From the NCBI GenBank assembly GCA_035296965.1, contig DATGZX010000298.1:1-64000 (forward strand): 64,000 nt of DNA, read 5' to 3'. Under the pieces are notes generated by a model that worked only from the letters and a program-made list of their open reading frames with translations, ran no database searches and was not told the origin of the DNA. The position numbers and the translations under genes were made by a program. This document shows, piece after piece, positions 17,759 to 26,420 of the stretch (the first letter of the stretch is position 1; every line of letters starts with the position of its first letter). This stretch comes from DATGZX01 sp035296965. Lineage in GTDB: Bacteria > Planctomycetota > Planctomycetia > Gemmatales > Gemmataceae.

Positions 17759-18292
17759 CTAGTTCTCTTCGTATTGGGCGATCCGGTTGACCGAATCTTC
17801 CGAGTCTTCCGCCGGGCTGTCAGGAAGCTGATACTGCATCAAAAATGCGTCTTCTCCGCTGTCTTCGTAGAAAGCGCGCAAGACGCGAACCGCCAGGAAC
17901 CCCTGCGATCGGAAGAACAGTTGAGCGCACAAATTGGTTTCGCGGACTTCGAGCGTGATCCGCGTGCGCCGGTGGCTTGAGAGCTTACTGATCAGCTTGG
18001 CGACCATCTGCGATCCGACGCCGGTACGCCGGCAATTCGGGTGAACTGCAAAGTTCAAAATGTGCAATTTCGACTTGTGCAGTTCATAAATCATGAACCC
18101 TACGACTTTTTCCCCCTGCTCCGCGACCATGCCGATACAATTCCGCTGACGCAAACAGCGGAGAAAATCCTCTTCGGTCCAGGCGAAGTCAAAGCTCGCT
18201 TGCTCGGTCTGCAGGACTTCCGGCATATCGCGCCGAATCATCCAACGGATGTGCACGCGAACTTGTTCTTTTTCGGTTCGACCCGTGCTCAT
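17759..18292 (-). CDS. rimI: GNAT N-acetyltransferase, RimI-like
   Basis: The 177-residue protein has the GNAT fold: an N-terminal strand-helix with VRVHIRWMIRRDMPEVLQTE, motif A CRRTGVGSQMVAKLI (Q/RxxGxG/A acetyl-CoA loop at about 86-100), and motif B ARLE-like LEVRETNLCAQLFFRSQGF. The ending VREtN-A-x-FY-GF type matches ribosomal-protein-alanine acetyltransferases, with AFYEDSGEDAFLM after it. The acidic C-terminal tail is unusual. It would acetylate the N-terminus of ribosomal protein S18 or another protein; the substrate is inferred from the family. Confidence 0.82.
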   Translation of the reverse strand: MSTGRTEKEQVRVHIRWMIRRDMPEVLQTEQASFDFAWTEEDFLRCLRQRNCIGMVAEQGEKVVGFMIYELHKSKLHILNFAVHPNCRRTGVGSQMVAKLISKLSSHRRTRITLEVRETNLCAQLFFRSQGFLAVRVLRAFYEDSGEDAFLMQYQLPDSPAEDSEDSVNRIAQYEEN

Positions 18293-18728
18293 GAACGGAC
18301 TCCTCCCCTCGCCCCCTGCGCGCAGAGCCCCCTCCGTGGGTGCGCTACGCTATCGCAATCATTCCGGTCGAATGGGCGGCGACGGGCTAGATTGGTGGGA
18401 ATCTTTCGAAAGCAGGCCTCTGCCTCCCTCCCTGTCACCGCCGGATATTAGCAATGCTCCACCGCTGGCTCAAGGTCACTAAGCCCCGGCCAATCTCAAA
18501 TGCCTGTGCACCAAGGGGATGGATAAGCGGGGGAATCCGTTCCCCTCGTCGCGGCCTTCGTGGCCGCGCCAATCAATGGCGGCGTGAAGAACTGAAGAAT
18601 GTGAAGTCCAAAGCATAACCACCAAAGATTCGTTTGGCAAAAGGAATCTTGCAAAAAGTTTACTATTAACAGTTGTTTATCTGATAGTCCGTTGGTTCGG
18701 CAGTTCCCAAGCCGCTTGTGGTGGCAAA
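18293..18728. other. intergenic stretch with GC hairpins
   Basis: No gene is convincing in this 436-bp stretch between two minus-strand genes. A stable hairpin CGCGGCC-TTCGT-GGCCGCG lies at 18550-18568, just before it a GGGGAA/TTCCCC stem. They lie downstream of the MazG-like gene on the minus strand and could end its transcript, though no T-tract follows. Confidence 0.45.
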
Positions 18729-19088
18729 TCACTCCTCAACTCGAAAGCGGCCGCGGTACTTGTCTGCCGGGTATTTGAGCGCATTTTTTGCGAGCTTTCC
18801 CGTGATCGCAGCGCTCAGGTCGATTCCCAATGTGTTGCAGATCGCCAAGAGATAACAGGCAACGTCGGCGATTTCGTCGGCGATCTCCCCTAGGCGAACT
18901 GGGTCTGACGCGACATTTCGCGAAGCCTCGTTATCAACCCAGAGAAAATGCTCCATCAGCTCTGCTGCCTCCACAGCCGCCCCCATGCTCAGGTTTTTGG
19001 GGCTGTGGAATTGCTCCCAGTTCCGCTCGGCAACGAAGGCCCTCATTGCTTCCTTGAGCGCGGCCAAGGTAGTCGTCGCGTCGGGCAT
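18729..19088 (-). CDS. MazG-like nucleotide pyrophosphohydrolase
   Basis: The start at 19088 gives a 119-residue protein; the longer frame to 19241 is unlike the family. It has the all-alpha NTP pyrophosphatase pattern: NWEQFHSPKNLSMGAAVEAA with EAAELMEHFLW (the ExxE motif), and the second acidic motif EIADEIADVACYLL (ExxD). These residues bind magnesium. Proteins of this short type hydrolyse non-canonical or deoxy nucleoside triphosphates such as dCTP. It is monocistronic. Confidence 0.88.
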   Translation of the reverse strand: MPDATTTLAALKEAMRAFVAERNWEQFHSPKNLSMGAAVEAAELMEHFLWVDNEASRNVASDPVRLGEIADEIADVACYLLAICNTLGIDLSAAITGKLAKNALKYPADKYRGRFRVEE

Positions 19089-19700
19089 GGTCAGTGTCTC
19101 AAAACGAAGAATATGCGCCCGATCTCCGTTGCCAACCGAGTCGCGGGCACCTGCCTCGCCCACTCGGCCTAGCAGTTTTCGACATCCTTGTACTACCGGA
19201 AGGCTCGCAACTATAGCGACCGCCCGACTCGTGTCAAGCACAAGACGTGAAGAAACGAAGAAGCGGGCTTCGGAATGCTCAGACGACAGCCTGGAGAGGC
19301 ATGATCGAGGGCCCTTCCGGCTGCCAAGATTCCGGAAACGCTGTAATGGCGGTTGGCGTTTTTTGATGGAAGATGCTGTCGCTGGACAGCCAGTGGTGCG
19401 TCTCTCGATGAGATGCCGCGCCGCCTTATCCCACGGATTAAAGGGTGCATCACCAGCGCCCTTCTAGCTCGTTTCTTGACAGATCCCTCTATTCGAACAT
19501 CGCAAACCCTTGCTAGCTCAATTCTTGAGTTCAGCGCACCCGCGGATGGTTCGACTGCATGGGCTCGATTTTTCCTGGCCTTCCAAGGATCAATATCCGG
19601 CTCTATTCTCGGCCGTTCTTAAGCGGATGGTCTCAGCCCGAGTTCTGTTCTCCCCAGCGGGCGTTTATGTTACTATCCCTGTCATCAGGAGACTTTCATC
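19089..19700. other. intergenic stretch, nothing recognised
   Basis: This 612-bp stretch between divergent genes has scattered open frames on both strands without domains or good start signals. I looked for a tmRNA because smpB follows, but saw no tmRNA-like ends. The smpB ribosome binding site (CAGGAGAC) lies at its right edge. Confidence 0.4.
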
Positions 19701-20192
19701 ATGGGAGAGATCCGCAAACGCGATAAAGCTGAGGAAGGGATCAAGCTTATTTGCCGCAATAAACGAGCTTTCCATGAGTACACGGTCATGGATCGATTGG
19801 AATGCGGTATCGTTCTTACCGGCACGGAGGTGAAAAGCCTACGTGAGGGAAGCACTAGCCTCGAAGATGCTTATGCCAAGATTGATAACGGAGAAGTCTG
19901 GCTAATCGGAAGCGACATTCCCGAATATTCGATGGCGCATCGAATGAATCACAAGCCGAAGCGCCCAAGAAAGCTGCTCCTCCACCGCCGGGAAATCGCC
20001 AAGTTTGCGGGCAAAGCAACGGATCGCGGCTTCACCCTGGTGCCGCTGCGAATGTATTTCAAGGAAGGGCGAGCCAAGGTCGAGTTAGCAGTGGCTCGCG
20101 GCAAACAAGTGCACGACAAACGGCAATCGCAAAAAAAGGCGGAGGCCGAACGCGAAATCCGCCGTGCGCTAACGCGCAGGACGAGAGGTTGA
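19701..20192 (+). CDS. smpB: SsrA-binding protein SmpB
   Basis: The 163-residue protein follows a CAGGAG ribosome binding site. It has the SmpB beta-barrel motifs FHEYTVMDRLECGIVLTGTE, VKSLREGSTSLEDAYAKI and the lysine/arginine-rich tail KQVHDKRQSQKKAEAEREI. SmpB binds tmRNA and brings it to stalled ribosomes for trans-translation. No tmRNA gene is visible in the window. Its stop is 88 bp before a glycosyltransferase gene on the same strand. Confidence 0.96.
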   Translation: MGEIRKRDKAEEGIKLICRNKRAFHEYTVMDRLECGIVLTGTEVKSLREGSTSLEDAYAKIDNGEVWLIGSDIPEYSMAHRMNHKPKRPRKLLLHRREIAKFAGKATDRGFTLVPLRMYFKEGRAKVELAVARGKQVHDKRQSQKKAEAEREIRRALTRRTRG

Positions 20193-20280
20193 ATGCCGGC
20201 TGCTTCCGGTTTCAACCCACGCAGGACCAAGGACGGAACACTGCGTCCTCATTCAAGGTTCGTGGCTAGGGAAGGCTTGC

Positions 20281-21432
20281 ATGCGGATCTGCCTGTACAC
20301 GGAGACTGCCCTGCCCAAGTTGGGGGGCCAGGAATTGGTCGTCGACGCCTTAGCACGCCAATTCTTGGACCAGGGGCACCACGTGGTTGTCCTGGCTCCT
20401 CATCCTCGACGGCCCTTGCGTGCCGGTGATGCCGCCCTGCCTTATTCGGTTGTGCGCCATCCGCGCTTCTTCTCCACGCGTCGCCTGGTGCCCTGGTATC
20501 GGCGCTGGCTGCTCGAATTGTTCCGCATCCAGAAGTTCGACCTGTTGCACTGTCACGGCATCTATCCGCCGGGCTACCTCGCAGCGCTATGTCGCCAACA
20601 GCTCGGTGTACCCATCCTCATCACCAGCCACGGCGGCGACGTTCACGAGGGCAGCGTGCGACTATCTCGATCGATCGTCAGGCAACGCCACGTCGAGGCG
20701 CTGGAGGCCGCCGACGTGCTCGTCTCCATCAGCCGGCACACGGTCGAGGGATACAAACGCCTCTGCCGGCAACCGCGCCGAGTGGTGGCCATTCCGAATG
20801 GCGTCGACTGCGACGCGCTGGCCGTGGCCGCTTCGAGACCTGCCGACTTAAATGGCGCGATCGTTCCGGGAAACTACTTCTTTTTCCTTGGGCGCTTGAA
20901 GCAGCGCAAAGGTGTCGACATCCTGCTCGACGCTCTTGCCATCATCCACCCGAGAGATCGTGTGCAAGTCGTGATCGCAGGAGACGGAGAAGAACGGCAG
21001 GCTCTCGAGTCTCAAGCACAGCGGTTGGGCGTCGCGAACCACGTCCATTTCCTCGGCATGGTCTCGGGAGAGGCGAAGGCTTATCTCTTGCAAAACGCAC
21101 TTTGTACGGTGGTTCCGTCGCGGGTGTGGGAGGCCTTCGGCCTTGTGGTGCTCGAGAGTTACGCCGCCGGAACCCCGGTGATAGGCACACGGATGCCCGG
21201 GCTGGAAGACCTGATTTATCCCGAGCAAACCGGGCTGGTCGTGCAACCAGACTCCGCTCAAGAGCTCGCGCAAGCGATACGCTGGGTCAGTGCCGATCCG
21301 GCTCGTTGCGCAGAGCTAGGCAGATGCGCTCATGATCTGGCCCAGGAATACAGCTGGGCGGTGATCGCGCGCCGGCACCTCGAGCTTTACCAGGAATTGA
21401 CCACAACTACGCCGATTTGCCAGCCGGCATGA
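20281..21432 (+). CDS. GT4-family glycosyltransferase
   Basis: The 383-residue protein starts MRICLYTETALPKLGGQELV, the typical N-terminal glycine loop of GT4 enzymes. It has HGGDVHEG in the first Rossmann domain, IPNGVDCDAL at the domain junction, and the retaining glycosyltransferase E-x7-E motif in WEAFGLVVLESYAAGTPVIG. It would add a sugar from a nucleotide-sugar donor to a surface polysaccharide or lipid in the cytoplasm. It is the first gene of a likely three-gene cluster with another glycosyltransferase (57 bp on) and a double kinase-like protein. Confidence 0.9.
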   Translation: MRICLYTETALPKLGGQELVVDALARQFLDQGHHVVVLAPHPRRPLRAGDAALPYSVVRHPRFFSTRRLVPWYRRWLLELFRIQKFDLLHCHGIYPPGYLAALCRQQLGVPILITSHGGDVHEGSVRLSRSIVRQRHVEALEAADVLVSISRHTVEGYKRLCRQPRRVVAIPNGVDCDALAVAASRPADLNGAIVPGNYFFFLGRLKQRKGVDILLDALAIIHPRDRVQVVIAGDGEERQALESQAQRLGVANHVHFLGMVSGEAKAYLLQNALCTVVPSRVWEAFGLVVLESYAAGTPVIGTRMPGLEDLIYPEQTGLVVQPDSAQELAQAIRWVSADPARCAELGRCAHDLAQEYSWAVIARRHLELYQELTTTTPICQPA

Positions 21433-21489
21433 CAGAGAAATGGCGGAGAATTTCCACGTCGGCACATTCGCGGGCATGAAAGACCTTGC

Positions 21490-22524
21490 ATGCGACTAAC
21501 GGCATTGGTGAAGAGACCTGAGCATGTTAGCTGCCGCTATCGATTAGCAGCCTACCGGGGGCTATTCGAGGAGGCGGGGCACCACCTCGAGGTGCGGCCC
21601 TGGCCAGCCGCCTGGCTTTCCCGGATCATGATGCGCCGCCATCTGGGTCCCGTGGACGCGGTAGTCATTCAACGCCGCCTCCTTCCAACTTGGCAGCTTC
21701 GGCTCATCCGCGGTGCGGTGGATCTGCTCCTCTACGATTTCGACGACGCCGTTTTCCTGCGCAACTCGTATGCGGCGCGCGGGCCGAACAGTGCCACTCG
21801 CGCCCAGCGCTTCGCCGCCGTGATGCAAAACGCGAATGCAGTCGTAGCCGGAAATTTATTCCTCCATGACCAGGCCCTCACCCACATCGACTCCGAGCGC
21901 GTGCACATCATCCCCACATGTATCGAGACGGAGCGCTATTCCCTGGCGGAGCATTCCAGGATGGGAGGTGATGTGCACCTCGTCTGGGTTGGATCTTCGA
22001 GCACATTGCGGGGATTGGAAAACGTCCAACCACTCCTGGAGAAGATCGGGCTGCGTTGGCCCACGATCCGTCTCAAACTTCTCAGCGACCGCTTCCTCAA
22101 ACTGCGCCATCTCTCCGTCATCGAGTGCCCGTGGTCGGAAGCCTGCGAGACGGCGGCGCTGGCGGCTGCCGACATCGGCATCAGCTGGCTGCCGAACGAT
22201 CTCTGGAGCCGAGGGAAATGCGGCCTGAAAGTGTTGCAATACATGGCGGCGGGATTGCCGGTCGTCGCCAATCCAGTGGGCGTGCAAGGCGACATGGTCC
22301 GTCACGGCGAAACCGGATTCCTGGCCAATACGGACGAGGAATGGCTCGAAGCAATTGGTCGGCTTGCCCGCGACCCTGTCCTGCGGCAATGCATGGGACG
22401 GGCTGGCCGACGACGTGTCGAGGCCCACTTCAGCGTGGGGACCGGATTCGCCTCTTGGCTCAGTCTCCTGGGTCGGCTCGCCCAGCACGGGGATGTGGCT
22501 AAAGCGGAGGGCGGATGGAACTGA
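21490..22524 (+). CDS. glycosyltransferase (GT4-like, GT-B fold)
   Basis: The 344-residue protein begins MRLTALVKRPEHVSCRYRLA and has the GT-B second-domain motifs LVWVGSSSTLRGLENVQPLL and CGLKVLQYMAAGLPVVANPV. The acceptor-side domain is shorter than in typical GT4 enzymes, and the clear E-x7-E motif is replaced by a CGLKVLQYM version. It lies between a GT4 gene and the double kinase-like gene, and its 3' end overlaps the latter by ten bases, which suggests tight coupling. Donor and acceptor are unknown. Confidence 0.82.
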   Translation: MRLTALVKRPEHVSCRYRLAAYRGLFEEAGHHLEVRPWPAAWLSRIMMRRHLGPVDAVVIQRRLLPTWQLRLIRGAVDLLLYDFDDAVFLRNSYAARGPNSATRAQRFAAVMQNANAVVAGNLFLHDQALTHIDSERVHIIPTCIETERYSLAEHSRMGGDVHLVWVGSSSTLRGLENVQPLLEKIGLRWPTIRLKLLSDRFLKLRHLSVIECPWSEACETAALAAADIGISWLPNDLWSRGKCGLKVLQYMAAGLPVVANPVGVQGDMVRHGETGFLANTDEEWLEAIGRLARDPVLRQCMGRAGRRRVEAHFSVGTGFASWLSLLGRLAQHGDVAKAEGGWN

Positions 22525-24275
22525 CGGCAGGAGACTTCCGATGGCAAATCTCACCGGAATGCCGGGAGCGTCTCATCGGCCCGGAAGGCCTACGCCTTCA
22601 GGAATGGCTGGAGTCGGGCCAGGCATCGATCGTCAAGCATGGCCCGCACCGCACTGTCTACCGCGTCAACCTGTCCGGCTTTCATTTCCATCTCAAACAC
22701 CATCGCCTGCCCAACCTGAGAGCCTGGTTGCGGCAGCTGGTGCGCCCGCCCAAGGCGCGGATGGAATACGAACGGGCCCTGGCCCTCACTGCACGGGGCA
22801 TTCCGACAATAATTCCGCTGGGATTAGGAGAGGAATGCGCGCGCCCCGGTCCGGGCGACAGCTTTCTGATCACCCAGACTTTAGCCGATGCCGAGCCGCT
22901 GACAACGTTCATTCTCACGACCCTGCCGCGGTTCGACCGGCTCCGGCAGGCACTCATTCGCCAGCACCTGGCGCGAGAGCTGGCGAAGCTTCTCGCGCAA
23001 ATTCATGACGCTGGAATCGTGCATCATGATTTGCACGCCGGCAACATTCTGGTGTGCGGCGAGACCACCGGCTGCGTGCGACTCTACTTGATCGATCTTC
23101 ATGCCGTGCACGTCGGGCGGCCTCTGGGCTGGCGCTCCAGCCGAGAAAACCTGATCATGTTCAACCGCTGGTTCCTGACGCGCGCTTCGCGTGCAGATCG
23201 GCTGCGCTTCTGGCGGAGCTACTGTCGCTTGCGCGGGCGGCAAGGCGGTTTGCAGATGGACTCGACCGGCGCGGCGGCGCCGGGGTGGAAGCAGGTGCTG
23301 GATCGCCTGGCATGCGACTTGGAACAGAGAACGTGGACGTCCGCAGTTTCCTTTTGGCGCAATCGAGATCGGCGTTGCCGGGCCAGCAATCGTTATTACA
23401 AGCGCGTTCGAGGGCCGGCAGGTTTCTCCACCACAGTTGGTTATGCGGTTCGCGATCTTGATACGACAGCGCTGGAGAAACTGCTCAAGGATCCGGATGA
23501 GCCATTTCGCCGGCCGGCCTCCCCATTGCTAAAAGACTCGCCCAGTTCCACGGTCGCCGAGTTCGACGTGCTGGTGAACGGCACCATACGCCGCGTAGTC
23601 TACAAACGCTTTCGCATCAAAAGCTGGACGGTTCCTTGGATGTCGCTCGTTCGGCCCTCCAAGGCAACCCGATCCTGGGTCTTGGGACAGGGCCTTTGTG
23701 AACGAGGCCTCCCCACGGCGCGGCCCCTGGCGATCTTGCAGCGCCGGCGCGTGGGCCTTGATTGCGAAGGGTATCTGCTCACCGAAAAAATCGAAAATGC
23801 CGTGGACCTGCACGATTTCCTCGAGTACCTGCGCCAGCTGGAGCCAACCAGGCGTCGACATGTTCTTCGAAGCCGAATTGACCAGTTGGCCCAACTCATC
23901 CAGCTCCTCCATCTGCATCAACTTGGGCATCGTGACCTGAAGGCCGCCAATATCCTTCTCACGGGGAATGATTGTCCAGAGGGATCGCCCAGTGGCAGCG
24001 ACACCGAGCCCCGGTACTGGCTGATCGACCTGGTAGGCGTTACCAGGCACTGTAGCATGTCGCGCCGACGACGAGTGCAAAACCTCTCGCGCATTAATGC
24101 CAGCTTTCATGCCGATGGCTCGGTTACCATGACCGATCGGCTCCGCTTTTTGCGCCGGTACTTGCAATGGGGCGTGCATGGCCGGGGAGGTTGGAAAACG
24201 TGGTGGCGGGAAATCAAGCAGGCGACTTTGGATAAGGTCAACCGCAACCTGCTTACCGGGCGCCCCTTGGCGTAA
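22515..24275 (+). CDS. tandem lipopolysaccharide-kinase-like (InaA/WaaP-type) protein with two kinase domains
   Basis: The 586-residue protein holds two protein-kinase-fold domains. The first has the catalytic loop HHDLHAGNIL (His171, Asp172, Asn177) and metal site IDLH (Asp194). The second has GHRDLKAANILL (Asp474, Asn479) and IDLV (Asp505). Both sets of catalytic residues look intact. Single-domain relatives phosphorylate sugars of the lipopolysaccharide core. Here two such domains are fused, each preceded by a lysine-bearing strand region (YRVNLSGFHFHLK; RRVVYKRFRIK). It overlaps the glycosyltransferase gene by ten bases, so its substrate is probably the product of that cluster. Confidence 0.82.
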   Translation: MELTAGDFRWQISPECRERLIGPEGLRLQEWLESGQASIVKHGPHRTVYRVNLSGFHFHLKHHRLPNLRAWLRQLVRPPKARMEYERALALTARGIPTIIPLGLGEECARPGPGDSFLITQTLADAEPLTTFILTTLPRFDRLRQALIRQHLARELAKLLAQIHDAGIVHHDLHAGNILVCGETTGCVRLYLIDLHAVHVGRPLGWRSSRENLIMFNRWFLTRASRADRLRFWRSYCRLRGRQGGLQMDSTGAAAPGWKQVLDRLACDLEQRTWTSAVSFWRNRDRRCRASNRYYKRVRGPAGFSTTVGYAVRDLDTTALEKLLKDPDEPFRRPASPLLKDSPSSTVAEFDVLVNGTIRRVVYKRFRIKSWTVPWMSLVRPSKATRSWVLGQGLCERGLPTARPLAILQRRRVGLDCEGYLLTEKIENAVDLHDFLEYLRQLEPTRRRHVLRSRIDQLAQLIQLLHLHQLGHRDLKAANILLTGNDCPEGSPSGSDTEPRYWLIDLVGVTRHCSMSRRRRVQNLSRINASFHADGSVTMTDRLRFLRRYLQWGVHGRGGWKTWWREIKQATLDKVNRNLLTGRPLA

Positions 24276-24373
24276 CAACCCGACTCGTCTGGCTAAATCC
24301 TGGCAGCCACGTACAATCTCTGTCCTCCTGCCATTGTGTAAAGATGCTGGAGAAGTCGGACGAAGAGGATTGC

Positions 24374-25261
24374 ATGACAGGATTTCCGCGTAGCCCCCGC
24401 TGGATGTTCGCTATCAGCCTGGCCGTATGCCTCTCCACCGGCTGCCACTTGCTCAACTTGGCACCTTCGTCTCCCGAGAAGGTCGAGAAGCCTGTCGTCA
24501 TCGCGCCGCCCGGGAAGCATTCTTTCAGGCTTTCGCAGTACGTCTTTTATTCAAATTTCGACTTGCCGCGCACCCAGCTGCTCTTCCAGGAATTGGCCGA
24601 TCTTCGTGAGCAGGTGTACAAGGAACTCTGCCTGCCGAACGCCAACACGATCATCCAGGTCTACATTTTCGAAGATCGCTCGCACTATGATCAGTTCATG
24701 CACGCGCGCTATCCCAACTTGCCTAAGCGGCGGGCTTTCTTTGTGGCGCAGCCGCCGACGATTGGCACTGTCGAAGACCTCTTGGTTTACACCTACTGGG
24801 GTGATCGCATCCGCGAGGATCTTCGGCATGAATTGACGCACGCCTTGTTGCATAGCGTGTTGCGCGATGTTCCCCTCTGGCTCGACGAGGGCTTGGCTGA
24901 GTATTTCGAGGTGCCACCTGAGGCACACGGTATCAATCCACGTCATCTCGAGATGCTGGAATCGAGCCAGGATGGACCGTTCAAGCCCGATCTCGCTCAT
25001 CTCGAAGACTTGAATCAGGTCCAGCAGATGACTCCTACCGAGTACCGGGAGGCATGGGCCTGGGTCCATCTCATGTTGTGCGATCGGGCGGAAGGCAAAG
25101 CCGTGCTGACGGCATATCTCCAGCAGCTACGCGCAAACGCTGTTCCGGGGCCCCTGCAGCCGCGGTTGGCAGAAGTCTACCCTCACCTTGATGACACCTT
25201 GAACAAGCACCTGGCCAAGCTTCAGGCAAGCATCTCTGCGACGCCTACTGTCCAGCGCTAG
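24374..25261 (+). CDS. lipoprotein with gluzincin-type metallopeptidase motif
   Basis: The chosen start at 24374 gives a lipoprotein signal (MTGFPRSPRW to LSTGC, lipobox Cys24). The 295-residue protein has HELTHALLH (zinc ligands His152 and His156, catalytic Glu153) and WLDEGLAEYFE nearby, the third-ligand region of the MA clan. This is the pattern of peptidase MA-like planctomycete proteins. It should act outside the inner membrane. The substrate is unknown. It lies 98 bp after the double kinase gene on the same strand. Confidence 0.8.
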   Translation: MTGFPRSPRWMFAISLAVCLSTGCHLLNLAPSSPEKVEKPVVIAPPGKHSFRLSQYVFYSNFDLPRTQLLFQELADLREQVYKELCLPNANTIIQVYIFEDRSHYDQFMHARYPNLPKRRAFFVAQPPTIGTVEDLLVYTYWGDRIREDLRHELTHALLHSVLRDVPLWLDEGLAEYFEVPPEAHGINPRHLEMLESSQDGPFKPDLAHLEDLNQVQQMTPTEYREAWAWVHLMLCDRAEGKAVLTAYLQQLRANAVPGPLQPRLAEVYPHLDDTLNKHLAKLQASISATPTVQR

Positions 25262-25304
25262 TCTCAAGCGAAACTGGTGGCTCGGGAACTGGGCGGTTCC
25301 CCCC

Positions 25305-26420
25305 CTACTTCGAATCGCTCAGGGAACCGGGCCGCCGCGCCGAAATCCGAATAGAAGCGACAGCACGAAGAGAATGAGAAAGACCACGAAGACGATTCTT
25401 GCGGCCATTTACGCGGTCCCTACCACAAGGCCAAAGCCAAAAAAGGCGGCAATGATCGAGGTCGCGAGAATAACCAGTGCCCAGCGCAGCATGTGTGTCC
25501 TCCTTCAGCGTTTGGTTCAAACTGCCGATGTCCATCTCGTTCAGCCAATGCAGAATGATCGCCGCGAAATAGGTAGCGGAGACGTTGGACCGTTGACCTG
25601 GCGCCAGGCCGTAACCCCCATCCAGGTTCCGGCAACGCGCCACAAACGCTCGACAAAGCTCGATGTCCGGCTTCTTCTTCAGCATCACGAACGCGCGCAC
25701 GACCCGGTAACTCGATTCGAGATCGGAACCCTGATTCCCCTCCTTGCCGAACCCACCGTCGCTGCGCTGCCCTGCCAATAACGACCGGACAACAGCGTCT
25801 GTGTCCTGAATCTTGCCCCCCAACCGCAATACAGCTACGACGGCGCCCCCGGTCGCACGCGCGACACCCTCGTCCTTGCCATACGTGCCGTCGGGGTTGT
25901 GCATTCGAGCGATCTGCTCCAGCCAGGCGCGTGCCTGAGGGCTGCTCGCACCGATAGATTCCAGCGCCGCTGCTGCGATCCGAATCTCCTCAAAAGTTCT
26001 GACCTCGTCGGTCAGATAACGCATGCCCGCCGCAGTGTATTCTTTCGCAGGCAGCTTGAGTTCAGCCACTGCCATCAGTCCCGCGGAAGTCGTTCCGACA
26101 TCTTGCTGGCCCCCAGGTCGATCGGCAAATCCCCCACTCTTCGGATCGAAGCAGCTTCGAACGAACGCCTCGCAGGCAAGCTTGTCCCGAGGCGCTCCGC
26201 CGAAATACTTCAAGGCTCGAAGTCCAGCGGTAGTGGCGCGCACGCTCGCTGGTGTGGCTGCTGCATTGTTACTGGCCGCAGGGGCGGGCAAGAAGCCGCT
26301 GGTCTGCACCTGCAGGCCTCGGATGAAGGCAACCGTTGACCTCTTCTCTTCAGGAGTTTGGCACCTGGCTGGAGCCAAGTAAGCAATCGTTGCCAGAAGA
26401 ACCAAGCACTTGCGGTTCAT
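25305..26420 (-). CDS. exported prenyltransferase/squalene-cyclase-repeat protein
   Basis: The start at 26420 begins a signal peptide (MNRKCLVLLATIAYLAPARC). The 371-residue protein has repeated QF/GG-type motifs such as DPKSGGFADRPGG, NPDGTYGK, RSDGGFGKEGNQGS and NLDGGYGLAPGQ, the alpha/alpha-toroid repeats of prenyltransferases. It lacks an obvious catalytic site, so it is probably a binding or scaffold protein. The last ~60 residues, after HWLNEMD, look unlike the repeat domain and cover the DUF1328 gene in another frame, so the natural end may be near 25515. A frameshift or a true overlap are both possible. Confidence 0.75.
   Translation of the reverse strand: MNRKCLVLLATIAYLAPARCQTPEEKRSTVAFIRGLQVQTSGFLPAPAASNNAAATPASVRATTAGLRALKYFGGAPRDKLACEAFVRSCFDPKSGGFADRPGGQQDVGTTSAGLMAVAELKLPAKEYTAAGMRYLTDEVRTFEEIRIAAAALESIGASSPQARAWLEQIARMHNPDGTYGKDEGVARATGGAVVAVLRLGGKIQDTDAVVRSLLAGQRSDGGFGKEGNQGSDLESSYRVVRAFVMLKKKPDIELCRAFVARCRNLDGGYGLAPGQRSNVSATYFAAIILHWLNEMDIGSLNQTLKEDTHAALGTGYSRDLDHCRLFWLWPCGRDRVNGRKNRLRGLSHSLRAVASIRISARRPGSLSDSK
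25319..25492 (-). pseudogene. DUF1328 (YtjA-like) gene interrupted by an in-frame stop
   Basis: An ATG at 25492 follows a very strong AAGGAGGA site. The 27 codons MLRWALVILATSIIAAFFGF onward match the first half of the two-helix DUF1328 family. TAA follows at 25411-25409, and directly in the same frame ATG at 25408 starts a 29-residue peptide with VFVVFLILFVLSLLFGF, the second family helix, ending TGA at 25321-25319. The family normally has no stop here. It may be decayed, a restart pair, or a sequencing error. It lies within the 3' end of the prenyltransferase-repeat frame. Confidence 0.7.

Noticed and set aside
19353..19833. small plus-strand frames before smpB
   Set aside because: No domain, no ribosome binding site, and they run into smpB in other frames.
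20193..20429. small frame between smpB and the glycosyltransferase
   Set aside because: It overlaps the glycosyltransferase start in another frame and lacks any supporting signal.
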